Shown: positions 17,444-26,728 of the stretch, piece by piece | Numbering within the stretch: the first letter of the stretch is position 1 | Layout: each line of letters opens with the position of its first letter | Source of the DNA: an uncultured Pelagibacteraceae bacterium | GTDB taxonomy: Bacteria; Pseudomonadota; Alphaproteobacteria; Pelagibacterales; AG-422-B15 | Direction of reading: 5' to 3' | Length of the DNA: 57,124 bases | NCBI GenBank assembly: GCA_902584815.1 | Contig: CACIBF010000006.1 | Span: 1 to 57,124 of the forward strand | Notes under the pieces: model-generated | What the model saw: the letters and a program-made list of their open reading frames with translations, nothing else | Databases searched by the model: none | What the model was told of the DNA's origin: nothing | Made by a program: the position numbers and the translations under genes

Positions 17444-18364
17444 CTAATTTGAATTAAGAAATTTTATAGCTCTGTCACCAAATTCTGACCACCATAGCAT
17501 TCCCATCTTTTTTATTTTTTCTAAATTTTCAAAAGAATAGTCGTCCATAGAAAAATTTATTTCTTTCATTGAAGAATTAATTCGCAAATAGTCTTCTTTT
17601 AATAAATCTGAGAGAGTTTCATGGTCATATTGAGTTTCTGCAAGAATTCCAAGAATGTCATTTCTTAGCCATCCAATAGGGCCCCATTCTGCTGAAGATT
17701 TTCCATCTAATCGTTTTAAATTTAGACCTGTACCAACGCTAAACACTTTAATATTTGAAGTCTTGAAATGCTTTCTTGCTTCGTTGTATCCTATTAAAGA
17801 TGGATTATTAGCAACAACTCCACCATCAATCAACCACGAGCCATCTTCAATTTTTACAGTTGGATAATAAAGAGGTGCAGCTGAAGTTGCATTAATTGCA
17901 CTAATTACGCTTATATTGGAATTATCATAACTTGAAATAAGCCTTGGCTTTCTTTTCTCTACATCATACGCCAATACAGAAACAGGTTTATCAGAATGAG
18001 CAATTAATTTATTTTCGAAATAATCTTTTAATAAAGCTGTTCTTGATTCATTATTATATTTTGGCTTACTATTTAAGAAAATTGCTTGACCCCAAAATGA
18101 TTTTTGCATGCTCATAGCTAAATTATCTTTTGTCCAAAAATCTTCTAACTTTTCAGCGCTAGTTTTATTTATTGTAAAATGTAGCGCATTTAAACCACCA
18201 GCACTGACACCAATAAAAAAATCAAATAATTCAAAGACTGTTTTGCCAGTCTCTTTTTCAAGCTGTTTTAAAAAAATAACTGAAGCAAGACCTCTAACGC
18301 CTCCGCCATCAAGTGATAAAACTTTTTTATAATCTTTTTTTTTAAAATAATCTAAAAAGAACAT
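17444..18364 (-). CDS. Patatin-like phospholipase
   Basis: Predicted lipid acyl hydrolase with a Ser-Asp dyad. 306 residues. Oxyanion-hole motif DGGGVRG at 19-25, nucleophile Ser54 in GVSAGG, and catalytic Asp180 in LIDGGVVANNP. The block SAAPLYYPTVKI before the Asp is typical. No signal peptide, so it probably acts on the inner leaflet or cytoplasmic lipids. Followed upstream on the same strand by an MFS transporter gene (3 bases between the MFS stop and this ATG), so the two form a unit. Natural substrate unknown. Confidence 0.9.
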   Translation of the reverse strand: MFFLDYFKKKDYKKVLSLDGGGVRGLASVIFLKQLEKETGKTVFELFDFFIGVSAGGLNALHFTINKTSAEKLEDFWTKDNLAMSMQKSFWGQAIFLNSKPKYNNESRTALLKDYFENKLIAHSDKPVSVLAYDVEKRKPRLISSYDNSNISVISAINATSAAPLYYPTVKIEDGSWLIDGGVVANNPSLIGYNEARKHFKTSNIKVFSVGTGLNLKRLDGKSSAEWGPIGWLRNDILGILAETQYDHETLSDLLKEDYLRINSSMKEINFSMDDYSFENLEKIKKMGMLWWSEFGDRAIKFLNSN

Positions 18365-18367
18365 ATT

Positions 18368-19576
18368 TTAAGAGTATTGTTGAGAAAGAGGTTTCTCAAT
18401 TATAGGCATATGCATTGCAGCTGATATAAAACCTAATGCGACGCATATCCACCACATGATATCGTAAGATCCATAATAGTCATAAAGTCTACCACCAAAC
18501 CATGAACCTAAAAATGAACCAATTTGATGTGATAAAAATGTAAATCCATAAAGCATGGACATATATCGTGATCCAAATATTACTGAAATAATACCACTTG
18601 TTAATGGTACTGTTGAAAGCCACAAAATACCTAATAGCGCAGCAAAGATTAATATAGTAATTTCATTTTTGGGTAAAAAAATAAAAATTAAAAAAAGTAC
18701 TGCTCTTAAAGAATATAAGATTGCAAGTAGATTTTTTTTAGATTTACTATCGCCCATTTTTCCAAACATCAGTGTCCCAAAAACATTAAACAATCCAATT
18801 AAAGCTAATGACCATGAGCCAATCCAAATTGGCAATGAAATATCTTCCAGATATGCTGGTAAATGCGTTGCAACAAAAGAAACATGAAATCCGCAAACAA
18901 AGAAACCTAATGTCAGAAGGTTGTAACTTTTGTTTGCAAATGCTTCATCTAAAACTGATTTCAAACTTCTATTATTTCGCTCACTATCTTCCCCGTTTTT
19001 TTTTGGTAGCGTAAGAGTGAAACAAAAAATTATCATTATTGATGAAATAAAGCATAAATAGATTATTGATTGCGTCCATCCACTTAGATTTATTAGAAAG
19101 CCAGCTAATGGAACTATCAAAAACTGACCTAATGAACCTGCGGCCATAACAATACCTAATGATAACGTTCTATTCTTTTCTTCTACCGCTTTTCCTACTG
19201 CTCCTAAAACAACAGCTGTCCCACATCCGGCAGAACCAAGTCCAAAAATTGCCTGTGAAATTATAATTTCCAAACTACTTTGAACCTTAGACATCATATA
19301 AAGCCCAATAATTAATAGTATCACACCGTATAATGCGGCTTTTGAAGAACCATATTTATCTGCAATTGCGCCAAATAGAGGTGAGCCAAAACCAATCATT
19401 AGAAACTGTATTGCAACCGCAAATCCAAAAACTTCTCTTCCTGTTAGTAAGTGTTCTGAAACAGGTATCATGTATAGCCCTGAAGAATGACGAATACCAA
19501 ATGAAACTAAAAGAAGAACGCATCCCCCAATAATAACTAATGTGGACCTATTTAAATTAAATAGAAAAAAATTCAT
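18368..19576 (-). CDS. MFS transporter (monocarboxylate/oxalate-formate type)
   Basis: 402 residues with about 12 membrane segments. The first-half signature (SSGLYMIPVSEHL, then AIADKYGSSKAAL between helices 2 and 3) recalls the oxalate:formate antiporter and monocarboxylate-like group found widely in Alphaproteobacteria. A long charged cytoplasmic loop (PKKNGEDSERNNRSLKSVL) divides the halves. First gene of a two-gene unit with the patatin lipase. Substrate cannot be read from sequence. Confidence 0.85.
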   Translation of the reverse strand: MNFFLFNLNRSTLVIIGGCVLLLVSFGIRHSSGLYMIPVSEHLLTGREVFGFAVAIQFLMIGFGSPLFGAIADKYGSSKAALYGVILLIIGLYMMSKVQSSLEIIISQAIFGLGSAGCGTAVVLGAVGKAVEEKNRTLSLGIVMAAGSLGQFLIVPLAGFLINLSGWTQSIIYLCFISSIMIIFCFTLTLPKKNGEDSERNNRSLKSVLDEAFANKSYNLLTLGFFVCGFHVSFVATHLPAYLEDISLPIWIGSWSLALIGLFNVFGTLMFGKMGDSKSKKNLLAILYSLRAVLFLIFIFLPKNEITILIFAALLGILWLSTVPLTSGIISVIFGSRYMSMLYGFTFLSHQIGSFLGSWFGGRLYDYYGSYDIMWWICVALGFISAAMHMPIIEKPLSQQYS

Positions 19577-19689
19577 GATATAAAAATATATATGAAATCT
19601 TTTATTAAAATAGAATAATCGTTAAAACTTTAAATATAGTAATATTATCTTAAACAACTAATATACCTCACAAATAAACTGGGGATAGA

Positions 19690-20313
19690 ATGCTTGATTT
19701 CACATTATTATATTTCTTTATCCCAGTTTTTTTTATAATTTCAATTACTCCCGGTCTCTGTATGACTCTGTCTCTCACAATGGGAATGGCAATAGGTATC
19801 AAGAATACGATGAAAATGATGGTAGGAGAACTTACAGGAGTCCTTTTAATTTCTATAACAGCTGTAGTTGGAGGTGGATCAATAATAGCTAACTATCCTA
19901 ATGCGTTTGAAATTTTTAAATATTTAGGTGGAGGCTATCTTTTTTACGTTGGTATACAAATGTGGAGGAATTTAGGAAAAATGTCATTAAATATTGATGG
20001 CTCACATTCCTTTAGTCAAAATGGACTTGAACTTGCAACTCAAGGATTTATTACTGCGATCGCTAATCCTAAAGGCTGGGCATTCTTTTTGGCAATGGTT
20101 CCATCATTTATGAACTATGATAAGCCCTTAATGCCACAAATGTTTGCTATGGTTCTTATTATTTTGATAATCGAATTTATATCTTTAATGATTTATGCGA
20201 CCGGCGGCAAAGCTCTAAATCAACTTCTAACAAAAACTGGCAACGTTCAGCTAATTAACCGAGTAGCAGGAACCTTGATGATGCTTGTTGGAGTTTGGCT
20301 TGCACTGAGTTGA
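19690..20313 (+). CDS. LysE/RhtB family amino-acid exporter
   Basis: 207 residues with 5-6 membrane segments. The N-terminal ISITPGLCMTLSLTMGMAIG with PGP-like turn and the GGGYLFYVGIQMWR block are family marks. Such proteins export amino acids such as lysine, threonine or homoserine. A GGGGAT ribosome site precedes the ATG. The MATE gene starts 1 base after the stop, so they are co-transcribed. Confidence 0.9.
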   Translation: MLDFTLLYFFIPVFFIISITPGLCMTLSLTMGMAIGIKNTMKMMVGELTGVLLISITAVVGGGSIIANYPNAFEIFKYLGGGYLFYVGIQMWRNLGKMSLNIDGSHSFSQNGLELATQGFITAIANPKGWAFFLAMVPSFMNYDKPLMPQMFAMVLIILIIEFISLMIYATGGKALNQLLTKTGNVQLINRVAGTLMMLVGVWLALS

Positions 20314-20314
20314 T

Positions 20315-21676
20315 ATGGATTTAACAAAAGATAACATAACTACACTCATCAAAAAGATAGCGGTACCTGCAAGTATCGGTACATTTTTTCAAACTATGTA
20401 TAATCTTGTTGACTCTAAGTTTGCAGGCCTTATTTCTCCCGAAGCTCTTACCGCAATTGTAAAATCTTTCCCAATATATCTAATTATTATAGCTGCAAGT
20501 GTTGGAATTTCTGCTGGAACAACTGCACTTATTTCAAATACTCTTGGTAAAAAAGATAATGAAAAAGCATCTGTCTTATTTGCTCAATCTATTTTAGTAG
20601 CTTTATTAATTACATTAATCGTAACTTCCATTGGAATAATTTCAATGAAAGAGATTCTATTAATCCTAAAGTCTAATGAACAGATAATTAGTTACGCATT
20701 AGACTATATGAAAATAATATTTTCAGGGTCAATTATAATTTTTTTGTTAGTAACTATGAATGCATCTCTAGTTTCAAGAGGTGATACTAAATCTTATAGA
20801 AATGTTTTAATCTTTAGCTTTTTTTTAAATATATTTCTAAATCCTCTTTTCATTTATGGCTTCTATGTTGTTCCAGCTATGGGTATTTCTGGAATTGCTC
20901 TTGCAACAATTGTTTCAGAATTAGTTGGATTAATTTATATAATTTATAAACTTAATAAAACTGAGATTAGAAAATATATCTTTTTTGAGTGCTTTAAACC
21001 TAAGAAAGATTTAATTTTAGATATTTTAAGACAGGCTATTCCGTCAGGACTATCAATGGGTATGGTAGGACTTGGCGTATTTATATTAATATATCTCGTT
21101 TCAAGCTATGGCGAGTATTCTGCTGGGGGATATGGTACTGGTGTTCGATTTGAACAGCTGTTTTTACTTCCTATTTTAGGACTAAATATAGCTACTTTAT
21201 CTCTAGTAGGTCAGAATTTTGGAGCAAACAACTTAGAGCGTATTAAAGAAATTTACTTCTTAACTTTAAAATACGGAGTAGGTCTCATGATTATTGGTGG
21301 TTTGATAATTTTTACATCCTCACCATACGTAATGAGTTTCTTTTCCAGTAATATTGACATTATTTATTATGGAACTGCATATCTAAAGATAGCAGCGATC
21401 GCTGGACCTTGTTATCCGGTATTTTATATTTCATCAGCATTACTACAGGGATTACAAAAGCCCACTCATGCAATGATAATCAATCTATTGAGAATGATTT
21501 TTATACCTTTGGTTATACTAGCTCCCGCAGTATTGATATTTAGCATTTCATACATTGAAATGTTTACATACCTCTTGATTATAAACTATACATTTGCATT
21601 AATGATTTTTTTCTACTGTAAGAAAAAAATAAACAAGATTATTAATTCTTATAATCCAAATTTTTCAGCTGTCTGA
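20315..21676 (+). CDS. MATE family efflux transporter
   Basis: 453 residues with 12 membrane segments in two similar halves. Family marks: PASIGTFFQTMYNLVDSKFAG in helix 1, SLVSRGDTKSYRN after helix 4, and a second-half GTGVRFEQLFLLPILGLN with VGQNFGANN. These proteins export cationic or toxic compounds using Na+ or H+. Its 3' end overlaps the end of the convergent ABC binding-protein gene by 28 bases. Confidence 0.92.
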   Translation: MDLTKDNITTLIKKIAVPASIGTFFQTMYNLVDSKFAGLISPEALTAIVKSFPIYLIIIAASVGISAGTTALISNTLGKKDNEKASVLFAQSILVALLITLIVTSIGIISMKEILLILKSNEQIISYALDYMKIIFSGSIIIFLLVTMNASLVSRGDTKSYRNVLIFSFFLNIFLNPLFIYGFYVVPAMGISGIALATIVSELVGLIYIIYKLNKTEIRKYIFFECFKPKKDLILDILRQAIPSGLSMGMVGLGVFILIYLVSSYGEYSAGGYGTGVRFEQLFLLPILGLNIATLSLVGQNFGANNLERIKEIYFLTLKYGVGLMIIGGLIIFTSSPYVMSFFSSNIDIIYYGTAYLKIAAIAGPCYPVFYISSALLQGLQKPTHAMIINLLRMIFIPLVILAPAVLIFSISYIEMFTYLLIINYTFALMIFFYCKKKINKIINSYNPNFSAV

Positions 21677-22419
21677 TTAAAAAAGCCCTTATTTTTTTGA
21701 TCAGCAATCCAATGATTAATATAGTTTATCCATTCTTGGTCTCCACGAGGTAGAAGTATCGCAAATAACTTTGCATTTTTTGGTTCATTTATATTTACGA
21801 TTGATAACTCAGGATACAATTTGATTAATTTAAGGGCGTCAACTTTACTTGTAAGTGATGCATCAGCTCTTCCAGATAAAACCTCTTGGTATTCTCTTGC
21901 AGGTGCCTCAACAGAAATAATTTTAGATTCTGGGAATGATTTTTTTGCTTCTCCTTCAAAAACTGTTCCAAGTGTTACAGCTACTTTAATATCTGAACTA
22001 TTAATTTTTTCCCAACTGTCAATTGACCCTGAATTTTTACTAAGAACCATAGCAACAGTACCTGTTCCATAATAAGAGTCTGAATATCCTGCAGTGATTG
22101 CTCTTTGAGCTGTAATGGATGCACTAGAAGTCATATGGTATTTATTAGACACAACTCCAGAAACTAAATTTTTCCAATCAGTTGCAACAAATTCAACTTC
22201 TACACCCATACTTTCACCAAGTTTATTTGCAACATCAATATCAAAACCTTCATATTCATCTGTTGCAGGATTTTTAAAACTCCAGCCAGGAAAATCTCCC
22301 GTTGTTCCAACTTTCAAAACACCACTTTGAACAATGTCATCTAATGTAGAGCTAAACGAATAAGTAGCAGTTAAAAACATAGTCAAAAATGACATGACAA
22401 TTATTTTGATTAGTTTCAT
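21649..22419 (-). CDS. Amino-acid ABC transporter, periplasmic binding protein
   Basis: 256 residues. Signal peptide (about 1-23, KIIVMSFLTMFLTATYSFSS), then a family 3 solute-binding fold: LKVGTTGDFPGWSF, GFDIDVANKLGESMGV, DWKNLVSGVVSNKYHM, and LGTVFEGEAKKSFP in the hinge. Close in pattern to polar amino acid and cyclohexadienyl-dehydratase-like proteins. The permease gene diverges 56 bases away; no ATPase gene lies near. Ligand unknown. Confidence 0.9.
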   Translation of the reverse strand: MKLIKIIVMSFLTMFLTATYSFSSTLDDIVQSGVLKVGTTGDFPGWSFKNPATDEYEGFDIDVANKLGESMGVEVEFVATDWKNLVSGVVSNKYHMTSSASITAQRAITAGYSDSYYGTGTVAMVLSKNSGSIDSWEKINSSDIKVAVTLGTVFEGEAKKSFPESKIISVEAPAREYQEVLSGRADASLTSKVDALKLIKLYPELSIVNINEPKNAKLFAILLPRGDQEWINYINHWIADQKNKGFFNQTAEKFGL

Positions 22420-22475
22420 TTTAAATCCTTTTATATTGTAGTTATGGGTTATTGATTTAATGTATATCGTAATAA

Positions 22476-23234
22476 ATGGATTTCAACGTATATAAAAATT
22501 GTACATTTTTTCTTAAAATAATTTTACCATGCCTATTATTATTTGGATGTAGCAATGATTATAAATGGGGATGGTATGTTATTAATCCAGCAAATAAAAC
22601 AGGGCTCTCAAATATAGAATTTTTAATTTCAGGATTACAATTCACTATTTACTTATCATTAATCGCTATATTTTTTTCAATTATAATCGGTCTTTTAATT
22701 TCTGTTTTAAGCTCAAGTCAGAATATTTTTCTAAAGTATTTTAATATTGGCTATACGGAAATAATTAGATCAATACCCGTATTAGTTATGATTTTATGGG
22801 TTTATTATGGTTTTCCAGTCATTTTTGATCTCAATTTTAGCGCATTCACTGCAGGGGTTATAGCTCTTAGTATCTGTGATAGCCCATTCATAGCAGAAAT
22901 ATTTCGATCAGGAATTGAGGCGGTACCCAAAGGTCAAAAAGAAGCGGGGTCTTCTCTAGGATTAAATAAGTATCAAAAGTTTACACTAATCACTCTGCCA
23001 CAAGCTATAAAAATAATCTTACCTGCTCTTGGAAATCAATTCATCTACATGATTAAAATGTCATCTCTCGTATCTATAATTGGACTTAATGAGTTAACAA
23101 GAAAAGCAAATGAACTAGTCGTAAGCCAATATCGCCCACTTGAAATTTATACTTTTCTTGTTTTAGAATATCTAGTTTTGATTTTGATTATCTCTTACTT
23201 TGTTAGAAAATTAGAAAAGAAATTAAGAAACTAA
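22476..23234 (+). CDS. Amino-acid ABC transporter permease
   Basis: 252 residues, HisM/GlnP type. Membrane segments from ~55 on, with the EAA loop EAGSSLGLNKYQKFTLITLP for contact with the ATPase and QFIYMIKMSSLVSIIG after it. The first 55 residues are odd: a hydrophobic segment ending LLLFGCSND looks like a lipoprotein signal and is followed by a short soluble stretch (YKWGWYVINPANKTG) before the first core helix. Divergent from its likely binding protein. The 3' end overlaps the DCC-family gene by 12 bases, tail to tail. Confidence 0.9.
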   Translation: MDFNVYKNCTFFLKIILPCLLLFGCSNDYKWGWYVINPANKTGLSNIEFLISGLQFTIYLSLIAIFFSIIIGLLISVLSSSQNIFLKYFNIGYTEIIRSIPVLVMILWVYYGFPVIFDLNFSAFTAGVIALSICDSPFIAEIFRSGIEAVPKGQKEAGSSLGLNKYQKFTLITLPQAIKIILPALGNQFIYMIKMSSLVSIIGLNELTRKANELVVSQYRPLEIYTFLVLEYLVLILIISYFVRKLEKKLRN

Positions 23235-23570
23235 TTTTTTTTTAATTTTAAACCTATAAAATAATATTAAGGCAACAACTTTATAAATCATTTTTGCAAT
23301 TGTATAAATTATTGGAAGATTTATAAGCTTAGCAAAAAATTGAAATCCACTTGTATTTTTCCATACATATATAAATGCATCTACCCCGACGAGTTCACTA
23401 TTATCTGAAAATCTTATATGAAGTTGTTTTAGATATTTGTCACCTAATTGACTACAATCTTGAAATTTAAGTTTTGATCTTTTTTTATAATGATTTATTT
23501 CAAAGTTACAGATGCCACATTCTTCATTAAATAAAACTATGCCATCATCTTTTGAATATTCGTTATTCAT
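23223..23570 (-). CDS. DCC family (DUF393, YuxK-like) protein
   Basis: 115 residues. The N-terminal VLFNEECGICNFEINHYKKR carries the CxxC of the thiol-disulfide-like DCC family, with a following FQDCSQL and GVDAFIYVW as in DUF393 proteins. The C-terminal ~40 residues are hydrophobic (LINLPIIYTIAKMIYKVVAL), suggesting membrane association. Its start overlaps the TPR gene end by 8 bases. Biochemical role unknown. Confidence 0.85.
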   Translation of the reverse strand: MNNEYSKDDGIVLFNEECGICNFEINHYKKRSKLKFQDCSQLGDKYLKQLHIRFSDNSELVGVDAFIYVWKNTSGFQFFAKLINLPIIYTIAKMIYKVVALILFYRFKIKKKLVS

Positions 23571-24060
23571 ACACTGAAGATATTAAAATCCTTAGTTCAT
23601 TTCTTTCAGTACAATTAAAAATACAGAGATCATTCAACTTTTCTAAATTTTCTTCAGCCATTTCCAATCTATTTGTCTCAATGTATAACTCACCTTGATA
23701 TTCTAATATTCCAACGTGATTGGGATTTATTTCTAATCCAACAGCATAATATCTCTCTGCTTCATCAAAATTTTTAAGTTTTCTCGATACAAAGCCTATA
23801 TAATTCCAACCATTAGCATCATTTGGATTCTCATAAACATATTGCTCTAAATCAACTAAAGCTCCATCAAAATTTTCATTTCTTACTTTAATAACAATTT
23901 TTGCTAAATCACTATTATAGTTAGAACTTGATACATTTCCGTCACCGGCTGATCCACCTGATCCACCTGAGCCACCTGATCCACCTGATCCACCTGATCC
24001 AGCGCTATGGGCAATACTCATTGATAAAAATAATAAAAAAACAATTTGTAAAAGTTTCAT
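23563..24060 (-). CDS. Secreted TPR protein with a Gly-Ser repeat
   Basis: 165 residues. Signal peptide (about 1-19, ending AHSA), then a Gly-Gly-Ser run coded by a 9-base tandem repeat, then two to three TPR units (VDLEQYVYENPNDANGWNYIG, FDEAERYYAVGLEINPNHVG, EMAEENLEKLNDLC). The Gly-Ser part would act as a flexible tether after cleavage or just behind a membrane anchor. Co-transcribed with the DCC protein. Partner unknown. Confidence 0.82.
   Translation of the reverse strand: MKLLQIVFLLFLSMSIAHSAGSGGSGGSGGSGGSGGSAGDGNVSSSNYNSDLAKIVIKVRNENFDGALVDLEQYVYENPNDANGWNYIGFVSRKLKNFDEAERYYAVGLEINPNHVGILEYQGELYIETNRLEMAEENLEKLNDLCIFNCTERNELRILISSVYE
23951..24003. repeat. 9-bp tandem repeat coding Gly-Gly-Ser units
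   Basis: Five copies of GATCCACCT (one with GAGCC) plus a partial sixth, in frame within the TPR protein gene. Each unit adds Ser-Gly-Gly. Such exact repeats change copy number by slippage, so length may differ between strains. Confidence 0.9.
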
Positions 24061-24222
24061 TTTAATCTCTCTAGAATTAGTAAATATCCAGATTAAATAT
24101 AACTGAAATAACTTTAAACAAGATCATTGTAAGATTTTTAATAAAAGTGCCAATTTGTCAGTATTAAAAGCCAAATATTTTACCAAAATTGGTTATTAAT
24201 TTTTTAATATTTAGTAAAAATT

Positions 24223-24573
24223 ATGAAACTTATAACCGCTTATATAAAGCCCTTTAAGCTACATGATGTAAAAAAAGCTCTTGATGGAATGGGTGTTCAA
24301 GGTATGTCTGTCACTGAAGTTAGAGGATATGGCAGACAAAAAGGCCAGTCCGAACTTTATAGAGGTGAAGAATATGAAGTAGCTTTTCTTCCAAAGATTA
24401 GAATTGAAATTGCAACTACAAATGAACTTGCGGAAAAAATGATACCGGCAATTATAAAAGGTGCTCAAACAGGAAAAGTGGGTGATGGTAAAATTTTAGT
24501 TTCTGATTTGGAGAATGTTTATCGAATAAGAACTGAGGAGTCTGGAATTGATGCTTTGGCTGAATACATTTAA
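24223..24573 (+). CDS. glnB: Nitrogen regulatory protein PII
   Basis: Trimeric sensor of 2-oxoglutarate, ATP/ADP and, through uridylylation, glutamine. 116 residues. T-loop GQSELYRGEEYEVAFLPK has Tyr51 at the modification site. The B-loop TGKVGDGKI and C-loop region YRIRTEE are present. Neither glnA nor amtB is beside it; ggt follows. GlnB and GlnK types cannot be told apart by sequence alone, so the symbol is provisional. Confidence 0.9.
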   Translation: MKLITAYIKPFKLHDVKKALDGMGVQGMSVTEVRGYGRQKGQSELYRGEEYEVAFLPKIRIEIATTNELAEKMIPAIIKGAQTGKVGDGKILVSDLENVYRIRTEESGIDALAEYI

Positions 24574-24722
24574 TTTAAAAAAAATTATTAAAAATAATTG
24601 GAATTTAAATCCTCCTACTAAAAAAATTGATACTGCAATATCAATATTCTTAATACTGCTAATATTACCAAAATAAATACTAAAACTAAGTATTTTCATA
24701 AAAAGTGATATACTAATTGTTA

Positions 24723-26516
24723 ATGCTTAAAAAAATTTTTGTTCTTACATCATTATTTTTGCTTCAGATAATTTTCTCTAATGCTGACCAGCTATCTGAT
24801 AAAACTGTACCTGAGTCATTCAACTCATTATCTGTTGAAGAACTTTCGCCCGAAGTCAAAAAATCATTAGATAATAAATTAAAGGGTAAAATGGTGACAG
24901 CAGAAAATTGGATGATCGTTACTGCAAATCCTTATGCTTCTGTTGCAGGTGCAGAAATATTAGAAAAAGGTGGAACAGCTGCTGATGCGATGGTTGCTGC
25001 TCAAGTTGTATTGGGATTAGTTGAGCCCGAGTCTTCAGGTCTTGGTGGTGGAGCATTCTTATTATACTACGACAATAATAAAAATATTATTACAACACTT
25101 GATGGAAGAGAAACAGCTCCTCTAAAAGCATCATCATCAAGGTTTCAAAAAGAAAATGGGCAACCCATGAAATTCTTTGATGCTGTAGTTGGCGGTCTTT
25201 CTGTTGGCACACCTGGTGTGCCCGCATTACTTTTTGAAGCTCATAAAAAATGGGGTTTAATAAATTGGAATGAGCTATTTGATAATGGAATTCTTCTAAG
25301 TGAGAATGGTTTTTCAGTTTCTAAAAAATTATCAGAGTCAATAAAAAAAGATGAGCAGAGACTGCATAGTTTCAAACAAACTAAGGATTATTTTTTTCCA
25401 AATGGATTAGCATTAGCTCACCAAGACATTAAAAAAAATGAATCTTATGCTTCAACATTAAAATTAATTTCGAACTCTGGTATTGAAGAATTTTATGAAG
25501 GAAAAATTGCTGAGGATATTTTAAATACCTTGAAAAAATCAAATAGTGAAAAACAATTATTAGAAGAAAAAGATTTAAAAAATTATAAAATTATTGAAAG
25601 ACCTCCAGTATGTATAAAATATAAAGTTTATGATGTATGTGGAATGGGACCACCTTCATCTGGAGGTATAGCAGTTGCTCAAATTCTTGGAATTTTAGAA
25701 AAGTTTGATTTAAAATCATTAGGTTACTCAAATCCAGAAACGTGGCAAATTATTGGAGATGCTACGAGACTAGCATTTGCTGACAGAGGGCTTTATGTAG
25801 CTGATAGTGACTACGTGTTTGTTCCGACAGAATCTTTAATAGATAAAAAATACTTAGCTACTAGAGCTTATAAAATTAAGCCAGGAGAAAGAATATTAGA
25901 TGTTAAACCTGGAGATCCATTGCTAAATCAAACTCTCAACTATTCAAAAAATTATTCAATTGAGCGACCTTCTACAACTCATATTTCAATTGTTGATCAG
26001 TATGGAAATGCATTATCTATGACATCATCAATAGAGAATGCATTTGGATCAAGGCTTATGACTCAAGGTGGCTTTTTACTTAATAACCAGTTAACTGACT
26101 TTTCATTCAAAGATGAAGTAGATGGTAAACTTATTGCAAACAGAGTACAGCCAGGGAAAAGGCCAAGGTCTTCTATGTCTCCAACAATTATACTTAAAGA
26201 TGGCAATCCAATTCTTGTAACTGGATCACCAGGGGGTAGCAATATTATTAACTTCGTTGTTAACTCTATAATTGCATTTTTGGAATGGGATTTAGACATT
26301 CAACAAAGTGTGTCTTTGCCCCATGCAATTAATAAATGGGGTAAATATGAAATAGAAGAGTCTCTTAAGAGTACTAATCTAAAACCTTCACTTGAGTCGA
26401 TGGGATATGAAACAAAGTACAGAAAATATTTTTCAGGTCTCAACGCAATTCATATTGGTGAAATGCTAGAAGGTGGAACTGATCCAAGAAGAGAGGGTAT
26501 TGTCTTAGGGAATTAG
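24723..26516 (+). CDS. ggt: Gamma-glutamyltransferase / glutathione hydrolase
   Basis: Periplasmic N-terminal-nucleophile hydrolase that cleaves gamma-glutamyl bonds in glutathione. 597 residues from the ATG at 24723 (a TTG two codons earlier is also possible). Signal peptide LKKIFVLTSLFLLQIIFSNA. Autocleavage takes place before the nucleophile Thr near residue 418 in PSTTHISIVD. Other marks: SSGLGGGAFLLYY, GMGPPSSGGIAV, NNQLTDFS and SMSPTIILKDG with VTGSPGGSNI. Single gene. Could supply sulfur or amino acids from outside glutathione. Confidence 0.95.
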   Translation: MLKKIFVLTSLFLLQIIFSNADQLSDKTVPESFNSLSVEELSPEVKKSLDNKLKGKMVTAENWMIVTANPYASVAGAEILEKGGTAADAMVAAQVVLGLVEPESSGLGGGAFLLYYDNNKNIITTLDGRETAPLKASSSRFQKENGQPMKFFDAVVGGLSVGTPGVPALLFEAHKKWGLINWNELFDNGILLSENGFSVSKKLSESIKKDEQRLHSFKQTKDYFFPNGLALAHQDIKKNESYASTLKLISNSGIEEFYEGKIAEDILNTLKKSNSEKQLLEEKDLKNYKIIERPPVCIKYKVYDVCGMGPPSSGGIAVAQILGILEKFDLKSLGYSNPETWQIIGDATRLAFADRGLYVADSDYVFVPTESLIDKKYLATRAYKIKPGERILDVKPGDPLLNQTLNYSKNYSIERPSTTHISIVDQYGNALSMTSSIENAFGSRLMTQGGFLLNNQLTDFSFKDEVDGKLIANRVQPGKRPRSSMSPTIILKDGNPILVTGSPGGSNIINFVVNSIIAFLEWDLDIQQSVSLPHAINKWGKYEIEESLKSTNLKPSLESMGYETKYRKYFSGLNAIHIGEMLEGGTDPRREGIVLGN

Positions 26517-26550
26517 ACTCTTTTTAAATTTAATTTACTTAATAAGTGTT

Positions 26551-26604
26551 GGAAAGGATGGGATTCGAACCCACGATACGGTCACCCACATACACGCTTT
26601 CCAA
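26551..26604 (-). pseudogene. 3' half of tRNA-Ser(GGA), duplicated (possible att site)
   Basis: From the anticodon loop (TTGGAAA) through variable arm and T-arm to the acceptor 3' strand CCTTTCC, it matches the tRNA at 29122-29211 with one change (26588). The CCA is missing (AAC follows), the 5' anticodon-stem strand is altered (CATAT for CACGC), and there is no GGAAAGG 5' acceptor strand, so it cannot make a working tRNA. Confidence 0.85.
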
Positions 26605-26697
26605 ATATGGCCTAACAATTTAACCAACAAGAAATCTTTATAAACTCTAGGTTCATTAATAGCAAAAAGATTAACACTTAATAAAAAAACTAAGAGA

Positions 26698-26716
26698 GTG
26701 TGATGAGAATGTGACG
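26698..26716 (+). repeat. Paired direct repeat near left edge of insertion
   Basis: GTGTGATG-AGA-ATGTGACG: two similar octamers 11 bases apart. The same arrangement occurs at 29046-29064. May be arm-type recombinase sites or left-over of a longer flanking repeat. Confidence 0.4.
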
Positions 26717-26728
26717 GGGGTTTTGTGC

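Noticed and set aside
24496-24699. 67-residue minus-strand frame over the glnB end
   Set aside because: Overlaps glnB by 78 bases and has no ribosome site; looks like AT-rich shadow.
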